Part shown: piece after piece, positions 1 through 5,968 of the stretch
Layout of the letters: each line of letters begins with the position of its first letter
Numbering within the stretch: position 1 is the stretch's first letter
Origin: Draconibacterium sp.
GTDB taxonomy: Bacteria > Bacteroidota > Bacteroidia > Bacteroidales > Prolixibacteraceae
Reading direction: 5' to 3'
Assembly (NCBI GenBank): GCA_027011835.1
Contig: JALUZN010000324.1
Span: 1 to 7,363 of the forward strand
DNA: 7,363 nt
Notes under the pieces: model-generated
The model's database searches: none
What the model saw: the letters and a program-made list of their open reading frames with translations, nothing else
Told to the model about the DNA's origin: nothing
Position numbers and translations under genes: made by a program

Positions 1-11
1 TCATTCACAAT

Positions 12-31
12 CCCCGGGATAAATCCCGGGG
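12..31. repeat. REP-like palindrome, CCGGG type
   Basis: A perfect inverted repeat, CCCCGGGAT-AA-ATCCCGGGG. It recurs at 291-310 and 885-904, and one base shorter at 608-625. It marks the left side of repeat copy 1. Confidence 0.85.
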
Positions 32-290
32 CTATTAATATTTTGCCGCCACAAATTCACAGATTTTTTAAATCAATATTCGAAATTCGTTAATCGGAAT
101 TCAAAAAAATAAAAATGAATGTCGAATGATGAATATCGAATATCGAATGTTGATGGAAAAGAGATTTAAAAATCATGATTCTGCCATAAACGCACCTTTG
201 AGGAAATTTGCTTTTTATTTTGCGGTGCGTGCAGTGTTTTCGCTTTTTGCAGCTTTTGTGGTCGCACCTTTTTGCTTCGTGCATTCCAAT

Positions 291-310
291 CCCCGGGATA
301 AATCCCGGGG
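291..310. repeat. REP-like palindrome, CCGGG type
   Basis: A second perfect copy of CCCCGGGAT-AA-ATCCCGGGG, in the middle of repeat copy 1. It is followed by (C/T)TATTAATATTTTGC, the same tail that follows the palindrome at 12-31. The palindrome and its right flank are therefore themselves repeated inside the unit. Confidence 0.85.
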
Positions 311-502
311 TTATTAATATTTTGCATCTACGGTGCAAATTCTTTTTGCAGGTTATGCTCTCGCTTCCCGCAAGGGTATGACTAATCATTCGAAGTTTTT
401 ATGACAAACGAACATCCCAAAATTATAAGCCATAGATTCACAGATATTTTAAATCGGAATTTGCAATTTTTTGTGGTCGCTGTGTTGAAGAAATATCCTT
501 TG

Positions 503-522
503 CCGTTGGATTTATCCAACGG
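503..522. repeat. REP-like palindrome, CCGTTGG type
   Basis: A perfect inverted repeat, CCGTTGGAT-TT-ATCCAACGG, near the right end of repeat copy 1. Its core GGATTTATCC is the reverse complement of the core in the CCGGG palindromes (GGATAAATCC). The two types look like relatives in opposite orientation with different outer bases. Confidence 0.85.
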
Positions 523-542
523 TAAACAGACAACCCAACAAT

Positions 543-588
543 ATCGGGCTTCAGCCCATATTCTAAACAAGTTGGGCTAAAGCCCGAT
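543..588. repeat. GGGCT palindrome pair between the long repeats
   Basis: The arms ATCGGGCTTCAGCCC (543-557) and GGGCTAAAGCCCGAT (574-588) are inverted repeats of each other with one mismatch. Each arm is also a small palindrome on its own (GGGCT-NN-AGCCC). The right arm runs into six T residues (588-593), so a + strand transcript could use it as an intrinsic terminator, although no gene precedes it in view. It fills most of the 66-bp spacer between the long repeats. Confidence 0.8.
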
Positions 589-607
589 TTTTTGTTCATT
601 CTCAATC

Positions 608-625
608 CCCGGGATAAATCCCGGG
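608..625. repeat. REP-like palindrome, CCGGG type, one base shorter
   Basis: CCCGGGAT-AA-ATCCCGGG, equivalent to the palindrome at 12-31 but lacking one terminal G in its right arm. This is the only indel between the long repeat copies. Confidence 0.8.
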
Positions 626-642
626 CTACAAATATTTTGCCG

Positions 643-668
643 CCACAGATTCACAGATTTTTTAAATC
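643..668. repeat. Short internal direct repeat, left
   Basis: A 26-base stretch containing CCACAGATTCACAGA and TTTTAAATC recurs exactly at 1024-1049. The equivalents in copy 1 are 49-74 and 430-455, with one to three changes. It lies just inside each end of the unit, so the unit has short internal terminal direct repeats next to its bounding palindromes. Confidence 0.75.
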
Positions 669-884
669 AATATTCGAAATTCGTTAATCGGAATTCAAAA
701 AAATAAAAATGAATGTCGAATGATGAATATCGAATATCGAATGTTGATGGAAAAGAGATTTTAAAATCATGATTCTGCCATAAACGCACCTTTGAGGAAA
801 TTTGCTTTTTATTTTGCGGTGCGTGCAGTGTTTTCGCTTTTTGTAGCTTTTGTGGTCGCACCTTTTTGCTTCGTGCATTCCAAT

Positions 885-904
885 CCCCGGGATAAATCCC
901 GGGG
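885..904. repeat. REP-like palindrome, CCGGG type
   Basis: A perfect CCCCGGGAT-AA-ATCCCGGGG in the middle of repeat copy 2, the equivalent of 291-310. Confidence 0.85.
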
Positions 905-1023
905 CTATTAATATTTTGCATCTACGGTGCAAATTCTTTTTGCAGGTCATGCTCTCGCTTCCCGCGAGGGTATGACTAATCATTCGAAGTTTTTATGACA
1001 AACAAACATCCCAAAATTATAAA

Positions 1024-1049
1024 CCACAGATTCACAGATTTTTTAAATC
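1024..1049. repeat. Short internal direct repeat, right
   Basis: The exact partner of 643-668 within repeat copy 2. The flanking bases differ (AATCAATATT on the left, AATCGGAATT on the right), so identity is limited to these 26 bases. Confidence 0.75.
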
Positions 1050-1096
1050 GGAATTTGCAATTTTTTGTGATCACTGTGTTGAAGAAATATCCTTTG

Positions 1097-1116
1097 CCGT
1101 TGGATTTATCCAACGG
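1097..1116. repeat. REP-like palindrome, CCGTTGG type
   Basis: A perfect CCGTTGGAT-TT-ATCCAACGG at the right end of repeat copy 2, the equivalent of 503-522. Repeat similarity ends seven bases later. Confidence 0.85.
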
Positions 1117-1152
1117 TAAACAGGCAGTATAATTCCCGAAAACCTAAATAGA

Positions 1153-1186
1153 TTGAGTATAACCAATTAATAAATTTCTAAATTTG
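1153..1186 (+). promoter_or_regulatory. Candidate Bacteroidota promoter for the cytochrome operon
   Basis: TAAATTTG at 1179-1186 matches the Bacteroidota -7 consensus TAnnTTTG. A weak -33 candidate, TTG, lies at 1153-1155, but the 23-base spacing is long. The box is in unique DNA just after the repeat array and about 43 bases before the start codon. No Shine-Dalgarno sequence is visible before the ATG, which is usual in this phylum. Confidence 0.35.
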
Positions 1187-1229
1187 CGCCGGAGTTGTAC
1201 CAACATCAACGAAATTATAAAGAACTATT

Positions 1230-2774
1230 ATGCTAAAAAAACTCGGCAACTTTTTACGAAAAAAAATCCTTTTGGTCATATTTATCGGGTTCATTCTCGG
1301 AATATTTGCAACAATTTACACACACAAAGCAATTGAAACCACTTCAACCAACGAGTCGTGCGAAGCGTGTCACGTACATCCGCATGTATTTAATTCGTGG
1401 AAACTTTCGGTTCACTACGACAATCGCGTAGGAATGCATGTTGGGTGTGTCGATTGCCATTTACCACCAAAAGGGCACGGATATTTAAAAGAGAAAATTA
1501 AAGCATCTTCACGCGATATTTACAGTTACCTGGTAAAAGACAGTGCCGATTTTAACTGGGAGGCAAAATCGACACTTGAAGAGGCACAACATTTTGTTTA
1601 TAAAGAGTCGTGCATTAAGTGCCACGCCAATCTTTTCCCTTTAACATTAAACAAAGAGGGACAGGCAGCACATCTTTACTATTCGCAAAACGAAGACGAT
1701 TTACGCTGTATAAATTGCCATTTAAATGTGGGGCACTACAACCCAAATGCCATACATGCCAAAAATGTTGAATTTGGAAATGCGGGAGAAAAAAACCGGG
1801 AGAAATACACAGCTGCAGCCACAGTTACAAAATTTGAAGATTTTACCGAAACTATTCCGGGAACCACCATTTCGTTTAATATGAAAGCAATTCCCGGTGG
1901 AAGTTTTAAAATTGGAAGTCCGGCAAACGAACCATACCGGAAACCTGATGAAGGGCCGCAAAAAGAGGTTAAATTAAGTCCGTTTTTTATGGCCGAAGTT
2001 GAAATAACCTGGGATACTTATCTGGCATTTTACAGTGCAACTGCAGCCGAAGGACGCACAACCGACACAGAAGGTTCGCGCACCCAAAATGCCGTCGACG
2101 CCATTACAGGCCCTACTCCTCCATACGGGCAACCCGACCAAAACTGGGGACTGGGCAGCCGTCCGGCAATTACAATGAGCTACCATTCGGCCGAAACATT
2201 TTGTAAATGGTTATCGAAAGTTACCGGAAAAACCTACCGTTTACCCACCGAAGCCGAATGGGAATATGCAGCACGCGGAGGAACGGAAACTCCTTTCTTT
2301 TTTGAAGGAGATCCAAAAGATTTTGGGGAAAAAGGATTTTTTGGAAAACTGTTTGGAAACGACGATAATAAGATTGATAATTTTGTAATCTATAAAGCAA
2401 ACAGCAATTTAAAGACTGCCAAACCGGAGGCTGTTGATGCAAATCCATTCGGGCTAAAAAATATGCTTGGAAATGCCGAAGAGTACTGCTCTGACTGGTA
2501 TTCGGAAAATGCTTACGAAAAACTTCGCAATGGTGCAGTTAACCCGAAAGGGCCGGCAACAGGAAAAGAACATGTAATTCGTGGAGGTTCGTTTAAAAGC
2601 GATATAGGCGAAGTAAGAAGTGCTGCACGCGACTTTACCAAAAGTGTGGAATGGATGAAAACCGACCCGCAAATGCCCAAAAGTATTTGGTGGCTTTCAG
2701 ACTGTAATTATGTTGGTTTTAGGGTTGTTTGTGAATTTAACAATACTAGCAGCCCAAAAACAGAAAATAATTAA
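1230..2774 (+). CDS. NapC/NrfH-type tetrahaem cytochrome c fused to a SUMF1/FGE-fold domain
   Basis: A 514-residue membrane protein. Residues 1-12 are basic and 13-31 form one membrane anchor, as in NapC/NrfH quinol-oxidising cytochromes. Four CxxCH haem sites follow: CEACH 44-48, CVDCH 73-77, CIKCH 128-132 and CINCH 160-164, the number usual for NrfH. After a linker, residues 217-502 form a formylglycine-generating-enzyme/SUMF1 fold: IPGGSFKIGSP (221-231), RLPTEAEWEYAARGG (337-351), the GNxxE-type segment GNAEEYCSDWY (414-424), VIRGGSF (449-455) and GFRVV (496-500). The FGE active-site cysteine pair expected just after GGS is absent (Ser457, Val462), so sulfatase activation is unlikely. Family knowledge suggests menaquinol oxidation by the haem part on the outer face of the inner membrane. 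The C-terminal domain may be a docking or ligand-binding module; that is inference. No nrfA is adjacent. It is followed 36 bp later by a Tat-type oxidoreductase gene, probably co-transcribed. Confidence 0.88.
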   Translation: MLKKLGNFLRKKILLVIFIGFILGIFATIYTHKAIETTSTNESCEACHVHPHVFNSWKLSVHYDNRVGMHVGCVDCHLPPKGHGYLKEKIKASSRDIYSYLVKDSADFNWEAKSTLEEAQHFVYKESCIKCHANLFPLTLNKEGQAAHLYYSQNEDDLRCINCHLNVGHYNPNAIHAKNVEFGNAGEKNREKYTAAATVTKFEDFTETIPGTTISFNMKAIPGGSFKIGSPANEPYRKPDEGPQKEVKLSPFFMAEVEITWDTYLAFYSATAAEGRTTDTEGSRTQNAVDAITGPTPPYGQPDQNWGLGSRPAITMSYHSAETFCKWLSKVTGKTYRLPTEAEWEYAARGGTETPFFFEGDPKDFGEKGFFGKLFGNDDNKIDNFVIYKANSNLKTAKPEAVDANPFGLKNMLGNAEEYCSDWYSENAYEKLRNGAVNPKGPATGKEHVIRGGSFKSDIGEVRSAARDFTKSVEWMKTDPQMPKSIWWLSDCNYVGFRVVCEFNNTSSPKTENN

Positions 2775-2810
2775 TACATTTAGTAAAAAAATCAGATAGT
2801 ACATTTTATC

Positions 2811-4187
2811 ATGGGCAACAATAATTTTTCGAGAAGGAAATTTTTAGCAAGTGCTGCCACAGTAGGAGCAGCAGGAGCAATGGGAGTAGGCACTTTATCA
2901 TCGTGCACATCAGGAGGAGAAAGTGCCGGAAGAGGAGCAACTGCAGCATGTGATTGGGTTAAAAGAGATTTGAAATTTCCTCCTTTGTTAGATACCGTTC
3001 CCGATGGTAAAATATTAAAAGCAGGTGTAATTGGTTGTGGTGGTCGTGGTTCGGGTGCTGCAATTAATTTCTTAGATGGTGGAGGAAAAACCGTAACAAT
3101 TACTGCACTTGGCGATGTTTTCGACGACCGTTTAGACAGCTTAAGAAAGAAACTACTGAACCACGAATCGAAAACTGAAATTGCCGATGAAAACTGCTTT
3201 ATTGGTTTCGATGCTTACGAAAAAGTTCTTAATTCGGGTGTTGATATTGTTATTTTAGCTACTCCGCCAAAGTTTCGTCCACAACAATTCGAAGCTGCAG
3301 TAAAAGCACGGAAACACGTTTTTATGGAAAAACCGGTTGCTGTCGACCCGGTTGGAGTTCGACAAATAATTGCAGCAGCTAAAATGGCCGATGCCGCCGG
3401 ACTTAAAGTGGTTACCGGAACACAACGCCGGCATGAATTAAGCTATATAAATCTGATAAAAGAGCTAAACGACAACAATGGAATTGGTAAAATTACCGGT
3501 GCCAATGTTTATTGGAACGGCGGTAAATTATGGCATAGAAACAATAAGCCCGATTGGAGTGAAATGGAGTGGATGATTCGCAACTGGGTAAACTGGACCT
3601 GGCTTTCGGGCGACCACATTGTAGAACAGCACGTTCATAACTTAGATGTTGCCAACTGGTTTATAGGAAAACACCCAACAAAAGCTCTCGGTTTTGGCTC
3701 GCGTCAACGCCGAGTCACCGGCGACCAATACGACAATTTCAGTATCGATTATGTGTACGACGACGGAATGCATATACACAGTATGTGCCGCCAAATTAAC
3801 AGTTGCACAAATGGCGTTTACGAAATTTTTCACGGAACAAAAGCCATTGCAACTACTGTTGGTCACCGTCCGCAAATTATCGATTCGGAAGGCAACCAAC
3901 TGTTTTTGGCTGAAAAAGCCGAAATCAGTCCTTACGTACAAGAACATAAAGATTTAATTACCTGCATCCGCCAGAATATTCCGTTTAACGAAGCCGAACA
4001 AACTGCTCTTTCGGTAATGACCGCAATAATGGGTCGTGTTTCGGCATACACCGGAAAAGAGGTAACATTTGAAGAGATGATGAACTCGGACATGAAACTG
4101 GGCCCTGATAAGTACATTATGGGAGATATTGGTTATATGGCCAAAGCAAAAGTTCCGGTTCCGGGTACACTCGAAAGAAAAAAATAG
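2811..4187 (+). CDS. Tat-exported lipoprotein-type Gfo/Idh/MocA family oxidoreductase
   Basis: A 458-residue protein of the NAD(P)-dependent Gfo/Idh/MocA sugar-dehydrogenase superfamily. The N-terminus carries a twin-arginine motif (SRRKFL, 7-12), an Ala/Gly-rich hydrophobic stretch and a lipobox-like LSSC (29-32). It is thus predicted to be exported folded, with cofactor, and lipid-anchored. The Rossmann motif GxGxxG is GCGGRG at 75-80. The family EKP motif with the conserved lysine is at 173-175. The substrate-domain signature GDHIVEQHVHNLDVANW is at 267-283, with His276 in the usual catalytic-histidine region. Length and motifs are complete. The substrate cannot be read from sequence; sugars, inositols or glycosides are typical of the family. 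It lies 36 bp after the haem-fusion gene with no terminator between, which suggests a joint envelope redox role. The ATG at 2811 is chosen because it places the RR motif at the proper distance from the N-terminus. Confidence 0.9.
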   Translation: MGNNNFSRRKFLASAATVGAAGAMGVGTLSSCTSGGESAGRGATAACDWVKRDLKFPPLLDTVPDGKILKAGVIGCGGRGSGAAINFLDGGGKTVTITALGDVFDDRLDSLRKKLLNHESKTEIADENCFIGFDAYEKVLNSGVDIVILATPPKFRPQQFEAAVKARKHVFMEKPVAVDPVGVRQIIAAAKMADAAGLKVVTGTQRRHELSYINLIKELNDNNGIGKITGANVYWNGGKLWHRNNKPDWSEMEWMIRNWVNWTWLSGDHIVEQHVHNLDVANWFIGKHPTKALGFGSRQRRVTGDQYDNFSIDYVYDDGMHIHSMCRQINSCTNGVYEIFHGTKAIATTVGHRPQIIDSEGNQLFLAEKAEISPYVQEHKDLITCIRQNIPFNEAEQTALSVMTAIMGRVSAYTGKEVTFEEMMNSDMKLGPDKYIMGDIGYMAKAKVPVPGTLERKK

Positions 4188-4235
4188 AATTGAATCTTCG
4201 TATTTTAAAAGAAGGTTTGCAATCAATTCGTAATT

Positions 4236-4273
4236 AAAACCATTGTTCGTCTACCAACGAATGGTGGTTTTTT
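4236..4273 (+). terminator. Intrinsic terminator after the oxidoreductase gene
   Basis: The arms AAAACCATTGTTCGT (4236-4250) and ACGAATGGTGGTTTT (4257-4271) pair over 15 positions as RNA, three of them G-U, around the loop CTACCA. The right arm merges into a run of six T residues (4268-4273). It closes the cytochrome/oxidoreductase operon 48 bp after its stop and separates it from rbfA. Confidence 0.85.
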
Positions 4274-4275
4274 AT

Positions 4276-4283
4276 TAATTTTG
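4276..4283 (+). promoter_or_regulatory. Candidate -7 box for the rbfA operon
   Basis: TAATTTTG is a full match to the Bacteroidota -7 consensus TAnnTTTG. It lies two bases after the upstream terminator and about 18 bases before the rbfA start codon. No good -33 TTTG element is seen at the expected spacing; that position falls inside the terminator hairpin. Confidence 0.45.
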
Positions 4284-4301
4284 AATTTTTATTAAAATAT
4301 T

Positions 4302-4646
4302 ATGGAACAATACAGTACACGACAAAATAAAATCTCGAAGCTGGTACAGCGCGAAATGGCCGATATTCTTTTAAAACTGAATAAAACGAAATTTCCGGGT
4401 AAACTTATTAGTGTTTCGGTGGTGCGTGTAACCAAAGATTTGGGAATAGCACGAATTTATCTGAGCATTTTCCCTTCGGAATTTGCAGAAGAGATATTGG
4501 AAGAAATAAAAGAGATGACCAAACAAATTCGAGGAGATTTTGGTCGTAAAGTTGGAAAAACTCTACGTGTAATTCCAAACCTTGAGTTTTATATCGACGA
4601 TAGTCTCGATTATATAGAGAACATCGACAAACTTCTTCATACATAG
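4302..4646 (+). CDS. rbfA: 30S ribosome-binding factor A
   Basis: A 114-residue protein of typical RbfA length, with a type II KH-like fold. RbfA binds immature 30S subunits near the 5' end of 16S rRNA helices, aids late maturation and is needed for cold growth (family knowledge). Recognisable features are the N-terminal RQNKISKLVQREMADIL helix (7-23), the central VSVVRVTKDLGIARIYLS strand-turn-strand (37-54) and the C-terminal segment with LRVIPNLEF followed by DDSLDYI (88-105). The ATG at 4302 gives the family N-terminus. A TAATTTTG promoter box sits just upstream. The next gene, a LolC/E-type permease, starts 24 bp after the stop, an arrangement I recall as common in Bacteroidota, so co-transcription is likely. 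Confidence 0.95.
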   Translation: MEQYSTRQNKISKLVQREMADILLKLNKTKFPGKLISVSVVRVTKDLGIARIYLSIFPSEFAEEILEEIKEMTKQIRGDFGRKVGKTLRVIPNLEFYIDDSLDYIENIDKLLHT

Positions 4647-4670
4647 ACGATTATACAATATATTACTATT

Positions 4671-5888
4671 TTGAATCTGCCATTTTTTATAGCAAAACGA
4701 TACCTGATTTCAAAAAAGAAACAGAACATTATTAATATAATTTCGGCTATTTCGGTAGCAGGAATTATTGTTGGAACGATGGCATTAATAATAGTACTTT
4801 CGGTTTTTAACGGATTTACCGGACTAATTGCCACCTTTTACAGCAATTTCGACCCCGACCTGAAAATTACACCTGTTAAAGGAAAAATGTTTAACCCCGA
4901 CGAGCATAATTTCGAACCACTTAAACATTACCCCGGTATTATTCATTATTCGGAAATACTTGAGGAGGTTGCCCTGTTAAAATACGGTAACCAAATTTAT
5001 CCGGCCACAGTAAAAGGAGTTCCGGCCAACTATGTGAAATACACAAATATCGACACGCTGATTGTAAACGGCAGTTACACATTAAAACGCGATGGAATTA
5101 ATTATGCCGTTCTGGGACAGGGTGTTGCATATAATTTGGGGGTACGGTTATCGTTAACCGACCATATTATGATTTATGTACCCCGTAAAGGGAAACAGGT
5201 TTCGTTAAACTCTGCACGTGCCATTCGCCACAACTATATTTTTCCGGCCGGTATTTTTGCCGTTTTGGAAGATATTGACGCAAAATATATAATTGTTTCG
5301 TACGACTATGCAGCAGAACTATTTGAAAGTAACGGACTTGTGTCGAGTATTGAACTTGGAATATCGTCCACAGCCGATGCCGGAGAATTGCAAAAAGAGG
5401 TGCAAGAAATTGTGGGAAAAGACTTTATTGTTGAGAATAAATACCAGCAACATAAGTTAATTTACAAAACAATGGAGTCGGAAAAATGGGCTGCCTATTT
5501 AATTCTTGTATTTATTTTAATTATTGCTTCGTTTAATATTCTGGGTAGTTTGTCGATGGTAATTATCGATAAGAAAGAGGATATTTTAATTCTCCGCAGT
5601 ATGGGAGCCACAACACAAATTATACGTCGTATTTTTCTTTTTGAAGGGTGGCTAATTTCTGTTGCCGGAGCTTTTATCGGGTCGATACTGGGAGTGCTGG
5701 TGTGTTGGGCCCAAATTAAATTCGAAATTATTACGCTGCCCGGAAACGGCTCGTTTGTTATTTCGGCCTATCCGGTTGATATAGCTTTTACCGATATTTT
5801 ACTGGTTTTTACGGTTGTGCTTCTTATTGGATTTGTGGTTTCGTGGTATCCTGTAAAATTTATTTCACGCAAATATTTATTGGCCTAA
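4671..5888 (+). CDS. LolC/LolE-type ABC transporter permease (FtsX/MacB superfamily)
   Basis: A 405-residue inner-membrane permease with the four-helix MacB/LolC layout. TM1 is at about 21-47. A large periplasmic domain spans roughly 50-270. Three C-terminal helices lie at about 273-299, 325-348 and 373-393. The cytoplasmic coupling segment KKEDILILRSMGAT (301-314) between TM2 and TM3 is characteristic of LolC/LolE. It probably works with a LolD-type ATPase encoded elsewhere to release lipoproteins from the inner membrane; which Lol paralogue it represents cannot be decided here. The start is TTG at 4671: it is the only NTG codon after the in-frame stop at 4644 that keeps the family N-terminus NLPFFIAKRYL, and the first in-frame ATG would remove most of TM1. 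It follows rbfA by 24 bp, so the pair is probably an operon. Confidence 0.9.
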   Translation: MNLPFFIAKRYLISKKKQNIINIISAISVAGIIVGTMALIIVLSVFNGFTGLIATFYSNFDPDLKITPVKGKMFNPDEHNFEPLKHYPGIIHYSEILEEVALLKYGNQIYPATVKGVPANYVKYTNIDTLIVNGSYTLKRDGINYAVLGQGVAYNLGVRLSLTDHIMIYVPRKGKQVSLNSARAIRHNYIFPAGIFAVLEDIDAKYIIVSYDYAAELFESNGLVSSIELGISSTADAGELQKEVQEIVGKDFIVENKYQQHKLIYKTMESEKWAAYLILVFILIIASFNILGSLSMVIIDKKEDILILRSMGATTQIIRRIFLFEGWLISVAGAFIGSILGVLVCWAQIKFEIITLPGNGSFVISAYPVDIAFTDILLVFTVVLLIGFVVSWYPVKFISRKYLLA

Positions 5889-5912
5889 CCCATCTGTTTC
5901 TGATACCATTTT

Positions 5913-5947
5913 ATCCCAAAAATGCGAGGTATTAACCATTTTTGGAT
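5913..5947. repeat. AT-rich hairpin after the permease gene
   Basis: A perfect 9-bp inverted repeat, CCAAAAATG (5916-5924) and CATTTTTGG (5937-5945), with a 12-base loop. It extends by two pairs past a one-base bulge (AT/AT). There is no clear T-tract, so it is a weak terminator candidate at best. It lies immediately before the G+C-rich folded island and may be part of the same element. Confidence 0.6.
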
Positions 5948-5968
5948 GTTTTGCAGTTGCTACGTGCT

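Larger units (their letters stand above)
1..529. repeat. Long direct repeat, copy 1
   Basis: This is the first copy of a unit of about 528 bp that recurs at 596-1123 with a constant offset of 594 bp. I count about 16 differences by eye, including one single-base indel inside the first palindrome, so identity is about 97%. Similarity stops just after the CCGTTGGAT palindrome and the following TAAACAG. The unit contains two CCCCGGGAT/ATCCCGGGG palindromes (12-31, 291-310), one CCGTTGGAT/ATCCAACGG palindrome (503-522) and a pair of short internal direct repeats (49-74, 430-455). The true left end may lie outside the window. No transposase is encoded. Confidence 0.93.
596..1123. repeat. Long direct repeat, copy 2
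   Basis: This is the second copy of the unit at 1-529, in the same orientation and about 97% identical. It starts with TCATT.CAAT before the CCGGG palindrome and ends seven bases after the CCGTTGG palindrome. Past 1123 the sequence becomes unique and leads into the cytochrome gene. The copies are close enough to imply recent duplication, recent transposition or ongoing gene conversion. Recombination between them would remove or add exactly one unit plus spacer. Confidence 0.93.
1..1229. other. Repeat-filled non-coding region
   Basis: No protein gene is supported here. Open frames of 60-99 codons exist on both strands, but they run through the palindromes and repeat DNA, have no family motifs, and have biased junk-like composition. 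An example is the Phe/Asp/Ile/Ser/Thr-rich tail produced by the TATCGAATATCGAATG stretch near 130-150. The whole stretch is explained by two direct copies of a roughly 528-bp unit, a 66-bp palindromic spacer and about 105 bp of leader in front of the cytochrome gene. Copy 1 begins at the window edge, so its left boundary is not visible. Confidence 0.8.

Noticed and set aside
126..317. 63-codon plus-strand frame in repeat copy 1 with a hydrophobic middle
   Set aside because: It crosses the palindrome, and the corresponding frame is not maintained as an equal-length frame in copy 2. No family motif and no promoter support it.
1..1123. CRISPR array
   Set aside because: There are only two long copies at a 594-bp spacing, and the short palindromes are irregularly spaced. 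There are no 20-40 bp repeats with uniform spacers and no cas genes.
1230..2774. Classical NrfH of a nitrite reductase NrfHA pair
   Set aside because: No NrfA pentahaem gene follows, and the protein is much longer because of the FGE-fold domain, so a nitrite reductase role is not supported.
2811..4187. GH109-type glycosidase
   Set aside because: Members share the Gfo/Idh/MocA fold, but I cannot see GH109-specific signatures, so only the superfamily is assigned.
4667..4673. TATTTTG as a promoter for the permease
   Set aside because: It overlaps the TTG start codon, is one base short of the consensus, and the gene is only 24 bp after rbfA.
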